From positions 70,299-134,298 of the forward strand of contig CAZJTP010000001.1 of assembly GCA_964548955.1 (NCBI GenBank): 64,000 nucleotides of DNA, written 5' to 3'. The translations under genes were made by a program, and so were the position numbers. Origin of the DNA: GCA-020344555 sp964548955 (lineage in GTDB: Bacteria; Planctomycetota; Phycisphaerae; UBA1845). Every line of letters starts with the position of its first letter. Positions within the stretch are counted from its first letter, which is position 1. Below, piece after piece: positions 24,920-33,154 of the stretch. A model generated the notes under the pieces. It was not told the DNA's origin. It worked only from the letters and a program-made list of their open reading frames with translations, and did not search any database.

Positions 24920-26377
24920 TCATTGCTCCCTGCGATACAGAAACCAATTCCAGCCGGACAGCCTGGCGTACCGGTAGCTTCGCGTCAGCGAATACGCATG
25001 CCCGAACAAATCCGTGACCGCGCCGGGCGGCAAGACGTCCCTGGCCCAGTTGTGGAGAATGAGCCAATCCGGCCCCTCCTGTGGCCACATGCTTTTGTCG
25101 TAATACGTGATTCGCTTGATACCGCCAAAACGTGGTGCGTAGTAGTCCAAGATCGTCTTGTTGCGGAAATCGTGGTCGCTTCCAATGGTCACCACGTTGC
25201 CCGGTGTGTTCTCGACCATATACGTCAACGCGTCAACGTAGTGCCCGCGCCCGTGCTTGAGCAGATCGGCGGTATATACGCCGCCGCCCGACATGATCGC
25301 CAACATCACCGCGACGTAGACAACCCTGCCAACAGGGCCGCACCGGTAAAGGCTCGCAAGCAAACGGCTGAGCAAAAGAACAAGGAACGCCACGCTTATG
25401 AGGAAATATCGCACGTACAAAAGCTGCGGCGGTCTGATAAGAAGCAGTAAGCCTGGTGACAGAACGATGACAACAGCGAAGAACACCGTGGAGTCCGACC
25501 GATCGCGGGCCAGCATCAACAGACCAAAAACGATAATCACCAGCACCGCCCCAGCGGCTGCAACAGCCATTGGACCCGTCTCAGGGGCACCCAATGTAAG
25601 GGCGGCGGTTCTGACCACGACACCAAGCGCCGAAAAGACCGGCCCGCCGCTTATGACAATGTGCCGAACGTGCACAAAATACAGAGCGATGACAAAACCG
25701 ATCGGAACCGCATGGCAGCGAACGACGTTTAGAGCTACTTGCGACCAACGCCGACTCGTCTTGACGAACCGAACCAGCGACCAGACAAGCAGGGCAATGT
25801 AAACGTGCACGAAAATCAAATGCGACAGAAATCCCAAGACCACCATGAGCCAAAACAAGACCGGCGCCCACCGATGTCCCTCCAGGCAGCGCCGCATCAT
25901 AAGAAACGACAACAGCGCAAACGGCACGACCAACGCGTACCCCCTGGCTTCGGAGGAATAGTGGATCATCAGGTAAGATGAGCCGGTCAAGAGGACCGCC
26001 GTCAATGCTTCAAGCCGAGCCCATCGCCGGGCGATGAGAGACGAGCAGATCACAGCCACGGTCCCAGCCGCAATCGCGGGGATGCGATAGATCATCCAGT
26101 TCTCCCGATCTCCGAGAAAATACAGGAGGAGGGTATTGAGGATGTGGTTATTGTCGTGATGGATTTGCGTGAGGATTTCCACCGGCGATAAGACGCTGCT
26201 TGCGAAGTGCAACGACCAGATCTCGTCAAGCCAGAGATCGCCGGCGCTCGCCCGGAACCGCACAACCGCAGCCGCAATGACGATGAGCGTTAAAGCAATG
26301 CCCAAGGCCGGGCTGCCGCTGCGAGTATCGGCCTCGCTGGATTTGCCTTCATCTGACACGCAGCCCGTTGCCTTCAC
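24920..26377 (-). CDS. GT-C type glycosyltransferase (family 39 / ArnT-like)
   Basis: 485 residues from GTG 26377, with GGGAGT upstream. The first extracytoplasmic loop holds the acidic motif LWLDEIWSLHFA, which in GT39/GT83 enzymes carries the catalytic Asp-Glu. About ten transmembrane segments follow (IHHDNNHILNTLLLYFLG, MIHYSSEARGYALVVPFALLSF). It probably transfers a sugar from a polyprenyl phosphate donor on the outer face of the inner membrane. It lies on the strand opposite to the ECF genes and separates the S from the A-A/T genes, so functional linkage is doubtful. Confidence 0.85.
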   Translation of the reverse strand: MKATGCVSDEGKSSEADTRSGSPALGIALTLIVIAAAVVRFRASAGDLWLDEIWSLHFASSVLSPVEILTQIHHDNNHILNTLLLYFLGDRENWMIYRIPAIAAGTVAVICSSLIARRWARLEALTAVLLTGSSYLMIHYSSEARGYALVVPFALLSFLMMRRCLEGHRWAPVLFWLMVVLGFLSHLIFVHVYIALLVWSLVRFVKTSRRWSQVALNVVRCHAVPIGFVIALYFVHVRHIVISGGPVFSALGVVVRTAALTLGAPETGPMAVAAAGAVLVIIVFGLLMLARDRSDSTVFFAVVIVLSPGLLLLIRPPQLLYVRYFLISVAFLVLLLSRLLASLYRCGPVGRVVYVAVMLAIMSGGGVYTADLLKHGRGHYVDALTYMVENTPGNVVTIGSDHDFRNKTILDYYAPRFGGIKRITYYDKSMWPQEGPDWLILHNWARDVLPPGAVTDLFGHAYSLTRSYRYARLSGWNWFLYRREQ

Positions 26378-26475
26378 GTTTACTCCCGTACCTTCAATCC
26401 CGGTGAGATTCCTCCCCAGTTTCCTTCCGGCCGCGCCAGCGCGTCAAGCCCGGAGCGGCGATACAATCCCCGATC

Positions 26476-28059
26476 ATGATTTTGTTCGACCGGTTCGGTT
26501 GGCGGTTTGCCGGTGCGGCGACCTGGGCCTTGCGTAACATATCCCTGTGTATCGACCGGGGCGAGTTCATCACGGTCGCCGGTCCAAGCGGGTCCGGGAA
26601 GACGACTCTGGCCCAGGCGATGTGTGGGCTCCTCAGTGGACGGCAGGCCGGCGTTTGCGAGGGTAGCGTTCTCGTGGCAGGCCGGGATGTCGCCGACACT
26701 CCGCTGCATAAGACCGCCGAGACAATCGGACTGGTCCAGCAGAATCCGGAGACACACTTCGCAACGCTCACCGTCTCCGATGAAGTCGCCTTCGGGATGG
26801 AGAACCGCTGTCTGCAGCGTGAGGAAATCCGCAAGCGCAGCCGTGAGGCGATGGAATTGCTGTCGATCACCAGCCTGCGCGACCGGAGCCTGTCGACGCT
26901 GTCGGGAGGCGAAAAGCAGCGTGTGGCCGTCGCCTCCATAATCGCCGGACAACCCGACGTATTAGTCCTCGATGAGCCGACAGCCAGCCTCGATCCGGAG
27001 GCATCCCGTGATTTATTTCACTCGTTGTCCAAGCTGTGCCGCAAGGCGGGGCTTACGGTGGTGATCATCGAGCACAAGCTGGCCCAACTGCTGCCGCTTT
27101 CGCCGCGCCTGATCCACCTGGAAGGTGGGCAAGTGAAGGCGGATGTTCCCAGCGGCGGCGTTGAACGTGCATCTTATGCACGACTGACAGGTTCCATGAC
27201 CGTGCGAGATGAGCGACTCGTCGCCGTCGCAACCCCGGCTCCGGGCGATCCTCTGGTGGACATGTCGCATGTCACGGTGGAGCTAGGTGGAGAGACAATC
27301 CTGGATGACGTCTCGCTGCAGGTGCGCGCTGGCGACGTGGTGGCCTTGCTGGGGCCCAACGGGGGCGGCAAATCGACGCTGCTGAACTCTCTGTTGGGAT
27401 TGGTCCAGCCCGCGTGCGGGTCGATCCAGGTATGTGACATTACTGTGTCACTCTCTATGGTTTCCCAATTGGCCGGGCAGGTCGGTCTGGTCTTTCAAAA
27501 TGCCGATCATCAACTTGTCGCCGACACGGTCTGGGACGAGGCCCTCTTCGCCGGTCGGAACCTCAAGATGTTGAAACCAAGTGGGGAGCACAAGGCGACC
27601 GGCCTGCTCGAACGAGCCGGGCTGCACGAGCGGAAGATGGACCATCCGTACCGTTTGAGCTGGGGTCAAAAGCGAAGGCTCAATCTGATCTCAGCCATTC
27701 TGCACCGGCCGCGGCTGTTGTTGCTGGATGAACCGTTTGCCGGACAGGACTGGGAGAATGTCACGTTCTTGCTTGACGCGATTCGGGGCGTGCTGGACGG
27801 TATGCCGCAGCGACCGGCGGCGCCGGGTTGCACCGCCGATCGTGAGCAGTGTGCACGTTCACGTCAGCAACGCGGCGCGTGTCTGATGGTCACGCACGAT
27901 CCGCGAATCGTACTGCAAAATTGCACGCGCGTGCTGTTCATCTCGGATGGGCGAGTGACGGTGGATGCCCCCGTGCCGGCGGCTTTCGACCGCCTGCTTA
28001 CGATGGGACACGAAGCATACGTGCCGGAGGGCAGCTCCAAGCCGTCAGCCTGGTCATGA
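26476..28059 (+). CDS. ECF transporter ATPase with two fused ABC domains (YkoD-like)
   Basis: 527 residues from ATG 26476. Domain 1 (about 1-230) has Walker A GPSGSGKTT, Q-loop LVQQNPE, signature LSGGEKQR and Walker B VLVLDEPTAS. Domain 2 (about 255-527) has GPNGGGKST, Q-loop LVFQNADHQ, the degenerate signature LSWGQKRR and LLLLDEPFAG. The single-chain double ATPase is typical of EcfA-A' fusions such as YkoD. An insertion around LDGMPQRPAAPGCTADREQ follows Walker B of domain 2. Its stop overlaps the T-component start as ATGA, so the two are translationally coupled. Confidence 0.92.
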   Translation: MILFDRFGWRFAGAATWALRNISLCIDRGEFITVAGPSGSGKTTLAQAMCGLLSGRQAGVCEGSVLVAGRDVADTPLHKTAETIGLVQQNPETHFATLTVSDEVAFGMENRCLQREEIRKRSREAMELLSITSLRDRSLSTLSGGEKQRVAVASIIAGQPDVLVLDEPTASLDPEASRDLFHSLSKLCRKAGLTVVIIEHKLAQLLPLSPRLIHLEGGQVKADVPSGGVERASYARLTGSMTVRDERLVAVATPAPGDPLVDMSHVTVELGGETILDDVSLQVRAGDVVALLGPNGGGKSTLLNSLLGLVQPACGSIQVCDITVSLSMVSQLAGQVGLVFQNADHQLVADTVWDEALFAGRNLKMLKPSGEHKATGLLERAGLHERKMDHPYRLSWGQKRRLNLISAILHRPRLLLLDEPFAGQDWENVTFLLDAIRGVLDGMPQRPAAPGCTADREQCARSRQQRGACLMVTHDPRIVLQNCTRVLFISDGRVTVDAPVPAAFDRLLTMGHEAYVPEGSSKPSAWS

Positions 28060-28826
28060 GATTCCAGCCCGGTCAATCGATAATCCATCGTCTCCACCCG
28101 GTGGTCAAACTGGCCTGGTTGTTGTGGGTAACGGTAGCCGTGTTCGTTTTCAATCCCACGATGGCCGATTGGCCTGCCTTTAACGCAGCGATCCTGCCGC
28201 TGATCGTCGCGGGGTGCGCCGCCGTGCTCTTGTGGCTGGCCGGGGTCGCGCCTTGGCGCATTCCCGGAATCCGTCTCTGGATGACGCTGGGTACGGCGAT
28301 CCTCGTGCTTCACGTTCTTTCGACCCGCCAGGGTGATCCGGTGCTCGGTCCGGTGACAACGGTGGGACTTGCCGCGGGGCTTCGGGCGATGGGCCGGCTG
28401 CTGGCCGTCATCCTCGCAAGCGCCCTATTCGTGATGACGACCGATCCGGTGTCTCTGGCCTGTGCGCTGATGCGTGTTGGATTGCCCTATCGCTGGGGGT
28501 TTGCCCTAGTTACGTCGTTGCGATTGGCCCCCATTTTTCGATTGGAAGCCCACCATATTTACCAGGCCCAGTTGGTGCGCGGCGTCGCGTACGACACGGC
28601 CGGACCACGCCGCTGGTGGTTGATGCTGCGGCACCTCTGTTTTCCGCTTGTGGTCTCAGCCATGCGAACCGCCCATTCGCTGTCGTTGTCGATGGAGGGC
28701 CGTGCATTCGGCCTGCACCGGCAACGAACCTACATGCGTGAGGTGGCGGTCAATCGCCGTGACGTTGTGGCCGGCACACTGCTGGTTGTATCAGTGCTGT
28801 TGGTGGTGTGGCACGGATTTACATAG
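28056..28826 (+). CDS. ECF transporter T component (YkoC/EcfT-like)
   Basis: 256 residues from ATG 28056, overlapping the ATPase stop by 4 bases. Opening FQPGQSIIHRLHPVVKLAW is typical of EcfT proteins. Two cytoplasmic coupling-helix motifs with the Ala-Arg-Gly style pattern appear as AQLVRGVAYDTAGPR and MEGRAFGLH. Five to six hydrophobic segments. It connects the S component to the ATPases. Confidence 0.9.
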   Translation: MRFQPGQSIIHRLHPVVKLAWLLWVTVAVFVFNPTMADWPAFNAAILPLIVAGCAAVLLWLAGVAPWRIPGIRLWMTLGTAILVLHVLSTRQGDPVLGPVTTVGLAAGLRAMGRLLAVILASALFVMTTDPVSLACALMRVGLPYRWGFALVTSLRLAPIFRLEAHHIYQAQLVRGVAYDTAGPRRWWLMLRHLCFPLVVSAMRTAHSLSLSMEGRAFGLHRQRTYMREVAVNRRDVVAGTLLVVSVLLVVWHGFT

Positions 28827-28887
28827 TGTTGACCGACGCCGACGGCAAGTCCTAGATACGGATGATGTGAGTACAGACCGGCGCCAA

Positions 28888-28940
28888 TAGGTCGGGCTTT
28901 GCCCGAAATTCCACTCCCGCGTCGGGCCGAGCCCGACCTA
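28888..28940. repeat. Inverted repeat TAGGTCGGGCT/AGCCCGACCTA
   Basis: An 11-bp perfect stem with a 31-base loop that contains a second GGGC/GCCC pairing. It is a palindromic intergenic element that may also help end the transporter transcript. Confidence 0.65.
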
Positions 28941-28955
28941 TCCGGCTCAATCAGA

Positions 28956-29053
28956 AGAACCGCGACTGTCAAGGAGCGGCGGGTGGCATGGGCAAGCGGC
29001 AGCTTGCCCGTGGTGATTCCCAAACACGGGCAAACAAGTTTGCCTATGCCACC
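28956..29053. repeat. 98-bp direct repeat, copy A
   Basis: Begins AGAACCGCGACTGTCAAGG and ends GCCTATGCCACC. It is nearly identical to copy B at 29132-29230, with only a few differences. Inside are inverted pairs (GGCAAGC/GCTTGCC and CACGGGC/GCCCGTG). The opening 24 bases recur inverted at 47652-47675. Confidence 0.85.
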
Positions 29054-29131
29054 CCAGACAGGTAGCTCGGGCTTTACCCGACGGAAGGTCTCCGCCGATC
29101 TCCGGCCGGCGCCGACCTGCTCGACGCGAAC

Positions 29132-29230
29132 AGAACCGCGACTGTCAAGGAGCGGCGGGTGGCATGGGCAAGCGGCAGCTTGCCCGTGGTGATTCCTGAA
29201 ACACGGGCAAACAAGTTTGCCCATGCCACC
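29132..29230. repeat. 99-bp direct repeat, copy B
   Basis: Second copy of the element at 28956, in the same orientation and 176 bp downstream. It differs at TTCCTGAAAC versus TTCCCAAAC and at one T/C near the end. Confidence 0.85.
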
Positions 29231-29283
29231 ACAAATGGGATGCACTTCTGCACCAACGGGCCCGTGACAGAAACGGCGGGGCT

Positions 29284-29390
29284 AAACGCCGCTTCAGCGG
29301 CGTTTCCCGCAGGGTTTCAGGCCAGCCGTTTTACGGCTGGTCCGCGAGCTCCCATGTCTCGCCTTCCTCACCGAGCCCGCTTCAGCGGGC
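29284..29390. repeat. Cluster of three short tight hairpins
   Basis: AAACGCCGC-TTCA-GCGGCGTTT (29284-29305), CCAGCCGT-TTT-ACGGCTGG (29322-29340) and GCCCGC-TTCA-GCGGGC (29375-29390). Different stems share very small T-rich loops. The surrounding 28827-29964 stretch holds no convincing gene; GGATGAA-type short repeats occur around 29785. Confidence 0.7.
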
Positions 29391-29964
29391 TTACCGGCGC
29401 CATGGGAAAGCGCGTTGAAACGCGCTGCATAGATGAAAAAGAAGATTCCACGAACTGACCGGCCCTCGAAGAGCCGGCCTGAGAGCCCGCCTCCGGCGGG
29501 AAATCCTCGTGAACGGGGATTCGCAGACTGGCGCTGCTTCGTCGACAGCCGAACTTCCCACTAAACTGTCACAGACCCTGCACCAACGGAGCAGGTACAC
29601 CGGCGTTGCAGCGGCCGCCACTCCATGCTATGCTCCCTGCACGTTATCTGACGGCGCCTGACCAAGCCATTTTACTGGCGCGAGTTTGACCTGTGCAGCA
29701 GAGCCCCTGTAATCCGGACACGGCCGGTCTCAAATGGTGTTTGAGAAGCTCTCGGGTCTCAAACACCAACAAGGCTGAAGGCGGAAGGATGAAGGATGAA
29801 GAGAAGCGGATGCCCAGGTTTCATCCTTCAGCGTTGCGGAGCACGCCTCCGGCAGACGATCCAGAGGCGTGTTATACTTGTAGGAAATCAAAGTTCCTCA
29901 TGTTCAGCGGACCAAGCGTGCTATTGTTGGGTTGCCATGAGGTGATTTCAACTTGGTGTTCACG

Positions 29965-30531
29965 ATGAACCTCATATGCGGTAGCTGCGGCAAAAAGCTC
30001 AAGGCAAAGGATGAACTCGCTGGCAAGACAGCAAAGTGCCCGAAGTGCGGTAACGCTATTGAGATTCCCAGAGCAGCTCCGAACACGAAAATACCACCCG
30101 CTACCGAACGGCAAAAGGATTATGCGACGTCCTTGGGTATCGACTTCCCATCAGACATTGATCGCAAAGAGATCAGCCAGCTGATCGACACCGCAGTGCA
30201 GCAGCGCGATGAAAGACGATTCAAACAACTATCCGAGTTAAGTGATCGCGAGAGCGAAGCGTGGCGGGCAATGCGCGAAGAGGTACTTGCAGAGATTGAT
30301 GAGGAAGATTGCCGTCTGTCAAAGGCGCAGCAAGACCAAATGGTAGAGGAACTCGCGAATCGAAACCGAGGGGCGATCCTGATTTCTTTTGCTTTAGATG
30401 ATGTGGTAGATTTCGAGGATTTGACAGGCGTACGATTTGAACTCTCTTTCTCTGAAGATCTGGACGAAAGCGAGATGCATTCCGTTTTAATGTGGATGGG
30501 TGCGGCAATGTTGCGCCGATCTCAAGAGTGA
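29965..30531 (+). CDS. Zinc-ribbon protein of unknown function
   Basis: About 188 residues from ATG 29965 (TTG 29953 possible). The N-terminus LICGSCGKKLKAKDELAGKTAKCPKCGN is a CxxC...CxxC zinc ribbon of the kind common in planctomycete proteins. The remainder is charged and helical (TERQKDYATSLGIDFPSDIDRKEI and following), with no catalytic motif recognised. Base composition is lower in GC than neighbours, and the gene lies in a repeat-rich tract with attC-like sequence downstream, so it may be acquired DNA. Confidence 0.65.
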   Translation: MNLICGSCGKKLKAKDELAGKTAKCPKCGNAIEIPRAAPNTKIPPATERQKDYATSLGIDFPSDIDRKEISQLIDTAVQQRDERRFKQLSELSDRESEAWRAMREEVLAEIDEEDCRLSKAQQDQMVEELANRNRGAILISFALDDVVDFEDLTGVRFELSFSEDLDESEMHSVLMWMGAAMLRRSQE

Positions 30532-30553
30532 CTGCAGAATCGCATGGCTGGCA

Positions 30554-30864
30554 GCCTAACAAGGCGATGCACCAGACGGCGCTTCGCACCGTAGCTCACC
30601 GCCAGGACGTTCGAATGAAGATTGACCCAAAGATAATCACGCTCTACCGATACTTCGCGTACGCGGCTCACATGCGACGCCTGTTCCGTGACGAAGTGCG
30701 CGAAGGCTGGATGAAGATGATGGCGGTGCGCGCCCCGTCCTTCGGCTCAGGCGAAGGGTGGGGGAAGGACAGAAGAATCGGCCCATCGACGGGTCTATCC
30801 GTCCCCCACACTTGCTTCGCAAGGATGAGACACCCGTTCGCAACTGCACGGGGAGCCGTTAGGG
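30554..30864 (+). other. attC-like sequence (possible integron cassette junction)
   Basis: GCCTAAC followed by AAGGCGATGCACCAGACGG at 30554 matches the usual left end of an attC site (RYYYAAC). GTTAGGG at 30858-30864 fits most of the right core (GTTRRRY; last base off) and lies 10 bases before the next ATG, as in cassettes. The 310-base spacing is longer than normal, and the interior contains a palindromic insert-like segment (about 30735-30830) and a short frame from ATG 30615 (MKIDPKIITLYRYFAYA...). A GTTGGGT core also precedes the zinc-ribbon gene at 29926. Confidence 0.35.
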
Positions 30865-30874
30865 CGTATCCAAC

Positions 30875-31552
30875 ATGAGCCAACCTCTCAAAGCAGTCTC
30901 CACGGGTGACGTCTCGCTCAAGATACTCCGCGACCTAAGCGAGGAGCTAGCACCCGAGATCGAGCTTGAGGTCGACGACCGCCAGATCTTTATGCGATCG
31001 GCCGAACCCCCCTCATGGCTGACGTTGCTGGCTGAAGCGGACTGGTGGATCCAGGGCCTTGCGGCTTATGCCGCGTTGTACGTCGCTGAGATTGTGAAGG
31101 AAGCAGCGAAGGATACATGGGAAGGTCGAGCGAGGGCGGTCGCCGCGGTCAAGGCGACAGGCAACCGCCTATGGCACCTTGCAGAAGGCATCGCACGGCT
31201 TCGAGTCCAGATATCGCCGCGAACACGGATCGAGGTGGGACTACCGTTCCCGGACGAGCACTTCCCGGCGCGCCTCGAGTTTAACGTCAGCACCACCGAG
31301 GAGATTGCTCTTTACCTTGCCCTCTTCGTCCACCATCTCCCCGGGCTCGAGGCGCTCATCTCATCTCGGGCGATCGATGGTGATCACTTAGCCGCTGGAA
31401 TGTACCTCAAGCTACTCGCCGATGGGTCGCTTGAGGTTTCTTGGCAGGATGCCCACACGCTCGAAGTCCAGGAACATATTCTCCGGATCGGGGATGCGGA
31501 CTTACTTGATCGCTCGTACGTCGAGGGTTGCTCTTCGGACGAAGGCGGATAG
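30875..31552 (+). CDS. Hypothetical protein, cassette-like position
   Basis: 225 residues from ATG 30875, 10 bases after the GTTAGGG core. Soluble, acidic, no signal peptide. Features seen: SLKILRDLSEELAPEIELEVDDR at the N-terminus, an amphipathic to hydrophobic helix (LAAYAALYVAEIVKEAAKDTWEG), and a beta-rich C-terminal half. No family was recognised. The coding frame is consistent in composition along its length, which supports a real gene. Confidence 0.6.
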   Translation: MSQPLKAVSTGDVSLKILRDLSEELAPEIELEVDDRQIFMRSAEPPSWLTLLAEADWWIQGLAAYAALYVAEIVKEAAKDTWEGRARAVAAVKATGNRLWHLAEGIARLRVQISPRTRIEVGLPFPDEHFPARLEFNVSTTEEIALYLALFVHHLPGLEALISSRAIDGDHLAAGMYLKLLADGSLEVSWQDAHTLEVQEHILRIGDADLLDRSYVEGCSSDEGG

Positions 31553-32034
31553 ACCTCACCGGAAGGCAAAGGGGTTAGGACGGGTGGTCCTTGTGCTTTG
31601 GACATGGGAGCCAGGTAGGGCAGGTCGTTGACCTGCCTCTACCATCTGGGTTGAAATGAATGTCATCGCCGTATGAAGGCGACGGCGAAGGCAGGTGAAT
31701 CACCTGCCCTACGCGACTCTCCCTCAGGGGAGGCCGGGTGGCCCATGTCCTTTGGACATGGGGGAGACGATGAGATACGCTGGGACGATGACATACGCTC
31801 GGTTTGGCAGCCCATCTGGTCCGCACAGCGGACCGTACAAAAATGGTGATGCTATCCGCGACGATCATCGCCTCCCCCACCTCCAGAGGAGGCGGGTCAC
31901 CCAGCCCAAAGACCAAGGATGAAGGATGGGGGATGAAGGATGAATCGGAGACCCTTGAATCACAGGGCCACACGGCAGTTCCGCATGTCTTGCGGATCAG
32001 TATAATCATTGTTTTGTGGGGATAGTCAGCGGAG
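31553..32034. repeat. Palindrome-rich intergenic tract
   Basis: Contains several REP-like hairpins: GTAGGGCAGGT...ACCTGCCTCTAC (about 31615-31642), GGCAGGTGA-ATCACCTGCC (about 31690-31711), CCCATGTCC-TTT-GGACATGGG (about 31742-31762) and GGTCCGCACAGCGGACC (about 31818-31834), then short GGATGAA tandem motifs near 31917-31945. No gene is seen. Confidence 0.65.
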
Positions 32035-32763
32035 ATGGGATTGAGACTTGCGGACGACATTCGAGAACTGGCGATCGAGGCCGGTGCCGACTTTTTCGGC
32101 GTGGCCGACCTTGCCCCGGCCCGTGATGCTATCTTCGAGCAAGGGGGAGAATCCGTTGCTCGCTTCCCGCGTGCAGTCTCCATCGGTATCGCACTACCGC
32201 ATTCCATAATCGATAAGCTGCCGGACCGGACAAGCGTAGCCGTCGCACGAAAGTACTGGCAGGTCTATGTCGAGACGAATCAACACCTCGATGAGATCAC
32301 ATCGCGCCTGGTCGGCAGACTTCAGCAGGCGGGTTTTTCGGCATTGGCCGTACCTGCGACGCATACTGTGGATCCCGATCGGCTCTGCGGTGTTTTCTCA
32401 AACAAACTCGCAGCCCACCTGGCCGGGTTGGGATGGATTGGGAAGAGTTGCCTTCTCATCACTCCGGAGGCGGGGCCCCGGGTCCGCTGGGCTACCGTCT
32501 TGACCGGCGCACCGCTGGCGGCGACGGGTCGGGCCGCCGATGAGCAGTGCGGGGAATGCCGGCAATGCGTGGACACGTGCCCCGCAAGGGCCTTTACCGG
32601 CAGGCCATTTCGAGCGGACGAGCACCGTGACATGCGCTTTGCCGCCAAAAAATGCAAAATCTACGTGACCCAGATGAAAGAGAAGATGGGCTGTCCCATA
32701 CTTTGTGGTCTTTGTGTTTCTGTCTGTCCACACGGGAAACAGGACCATCCGCAGGACCATTGA
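32035..32763 (+). CDS. QueG-like iron-sulfur protein (short epoxyqueuosine reductase homologue)
   Basis: 242 residues. The N-terminal part (ADFFGVADLAPA, RAVSIGIALPHSI, HTVDPDRLCGVFSNKLAAHLAGLGWIGKSCLLITPEAGPRVRW) matches the DUF1730/cobalamin-binding region of QueG-type proteins. Two ferredoxin clusters follow: CGECRQCVDTCP and CPILCGLCVSVCP. True QueG is usually about 350 residues or more, with additional C-terminal sequence; this one stops right after the clusters, so it belongs to a shorter COG1600-like group and the substrate is uncertain. An ATG start at 32035 is preceded by AGCGGAG. Confidence 0.8.
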   Translation: MGLRLADDIRELAIEAGADFFGVADLAPARDAIFEQGGESVARFPRAVSIGIALPHSIIDKLPDRTSVAVARKYWQVYVETNQHLDEITSRLVGRLQQAGFSALAVPATHTVDPDRLCGVFSNKLAAHLAGLGWIGKSCLLITPEAGPRVRWATVLTGAPLAATGRAADEQCGECRQCVDTCPARAFTGRPFRADEHRDMRFAAKKCKIYVTQMKEKMGCPILCGLCVSVCPHGKQDHPQDH

Positions 32764-32804
32764 ATGCACTCGATTCCAGAGCAGACTGCGATTTCGTGTA
32801 GCGC

Positions 32805-32848
32805 ACCCCCCTTTCATCCCCCCTTGCCAAAGGGGGAAAGAGGGGGGT
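32805..32848. repeat. C/G-tract hairpin
   Basis: ACCCCCCTTTC...GAAAGAGGGGGGT with an inner CCCCCTT/AAGGGGG pairing, located 42 bases after the QueG-like gene. It is a REP-like element or terminator. Confidence 0.6.
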
Positions 32849-32977
32849 TCATCCGATACACAAGAGGTAGAACCCTCCAAAGACCGCCGCTTTTCAGAAC
32901 GAGTGATTCACACGTCCGTTAGGCCGAGCCTTACTTCCGTCCGTAGGTCTGGATTACCGAGCTGTTCAGGTCGGAGG

Positions 32978-33149
32978 TCAGCTTGTCCAGGGAGCGGAGT
33001 TGGCCTGTGCGTGAATCTCATCCAGTTCGAACAGACCACGGTTGGACAGGCGATGATACTTGAGGTGATCCCAGACATACTCCATCGGGTTGAGCCCGGG
33101 TGCGTACGGCGGCAACCACTCGATCGAGAGCCGTGGATAGGCCGCCCGC
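32978..33149 (-). mobile_element. IS630-family transposase C-terminal remnant
   Basis: The minus strand encodes YPRLSIEWLPPYAPGLNP, MEYVWDHLKYHR and LFELDEIHAQ, the end of the DDE domain of IS630-like transposases, in which the final Glu of the triad lies in NPMEYVW. No start, no N-terminal DNA-binding part and no terminal inverted repeats were found. The fragment ends exactly where the broken phosphatidyltransferase begins. Confidence 0.75.
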
Positions 33150-33154
33150 AACTA

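Noticed and set aside
28730..29245. Minus-strand frame of 171 codons
   Set aside because: Runs through the 98-bp direct repeats and contains the repeat translated twice (LPLAHATRRSLTVAVL); not a gene.
28888..29390. Possible CRISPR array
   Set aside because: Repeats are too few, too long and internally palindromic, with no regular spacers.
30492..30878. Frame of 128 codons
   Set aside because: Includes NKAMHQTALR, a translation of the attC-like repeat, and a palindromic insert; the real content is probably non-coding except for a possible short frame from 30615.
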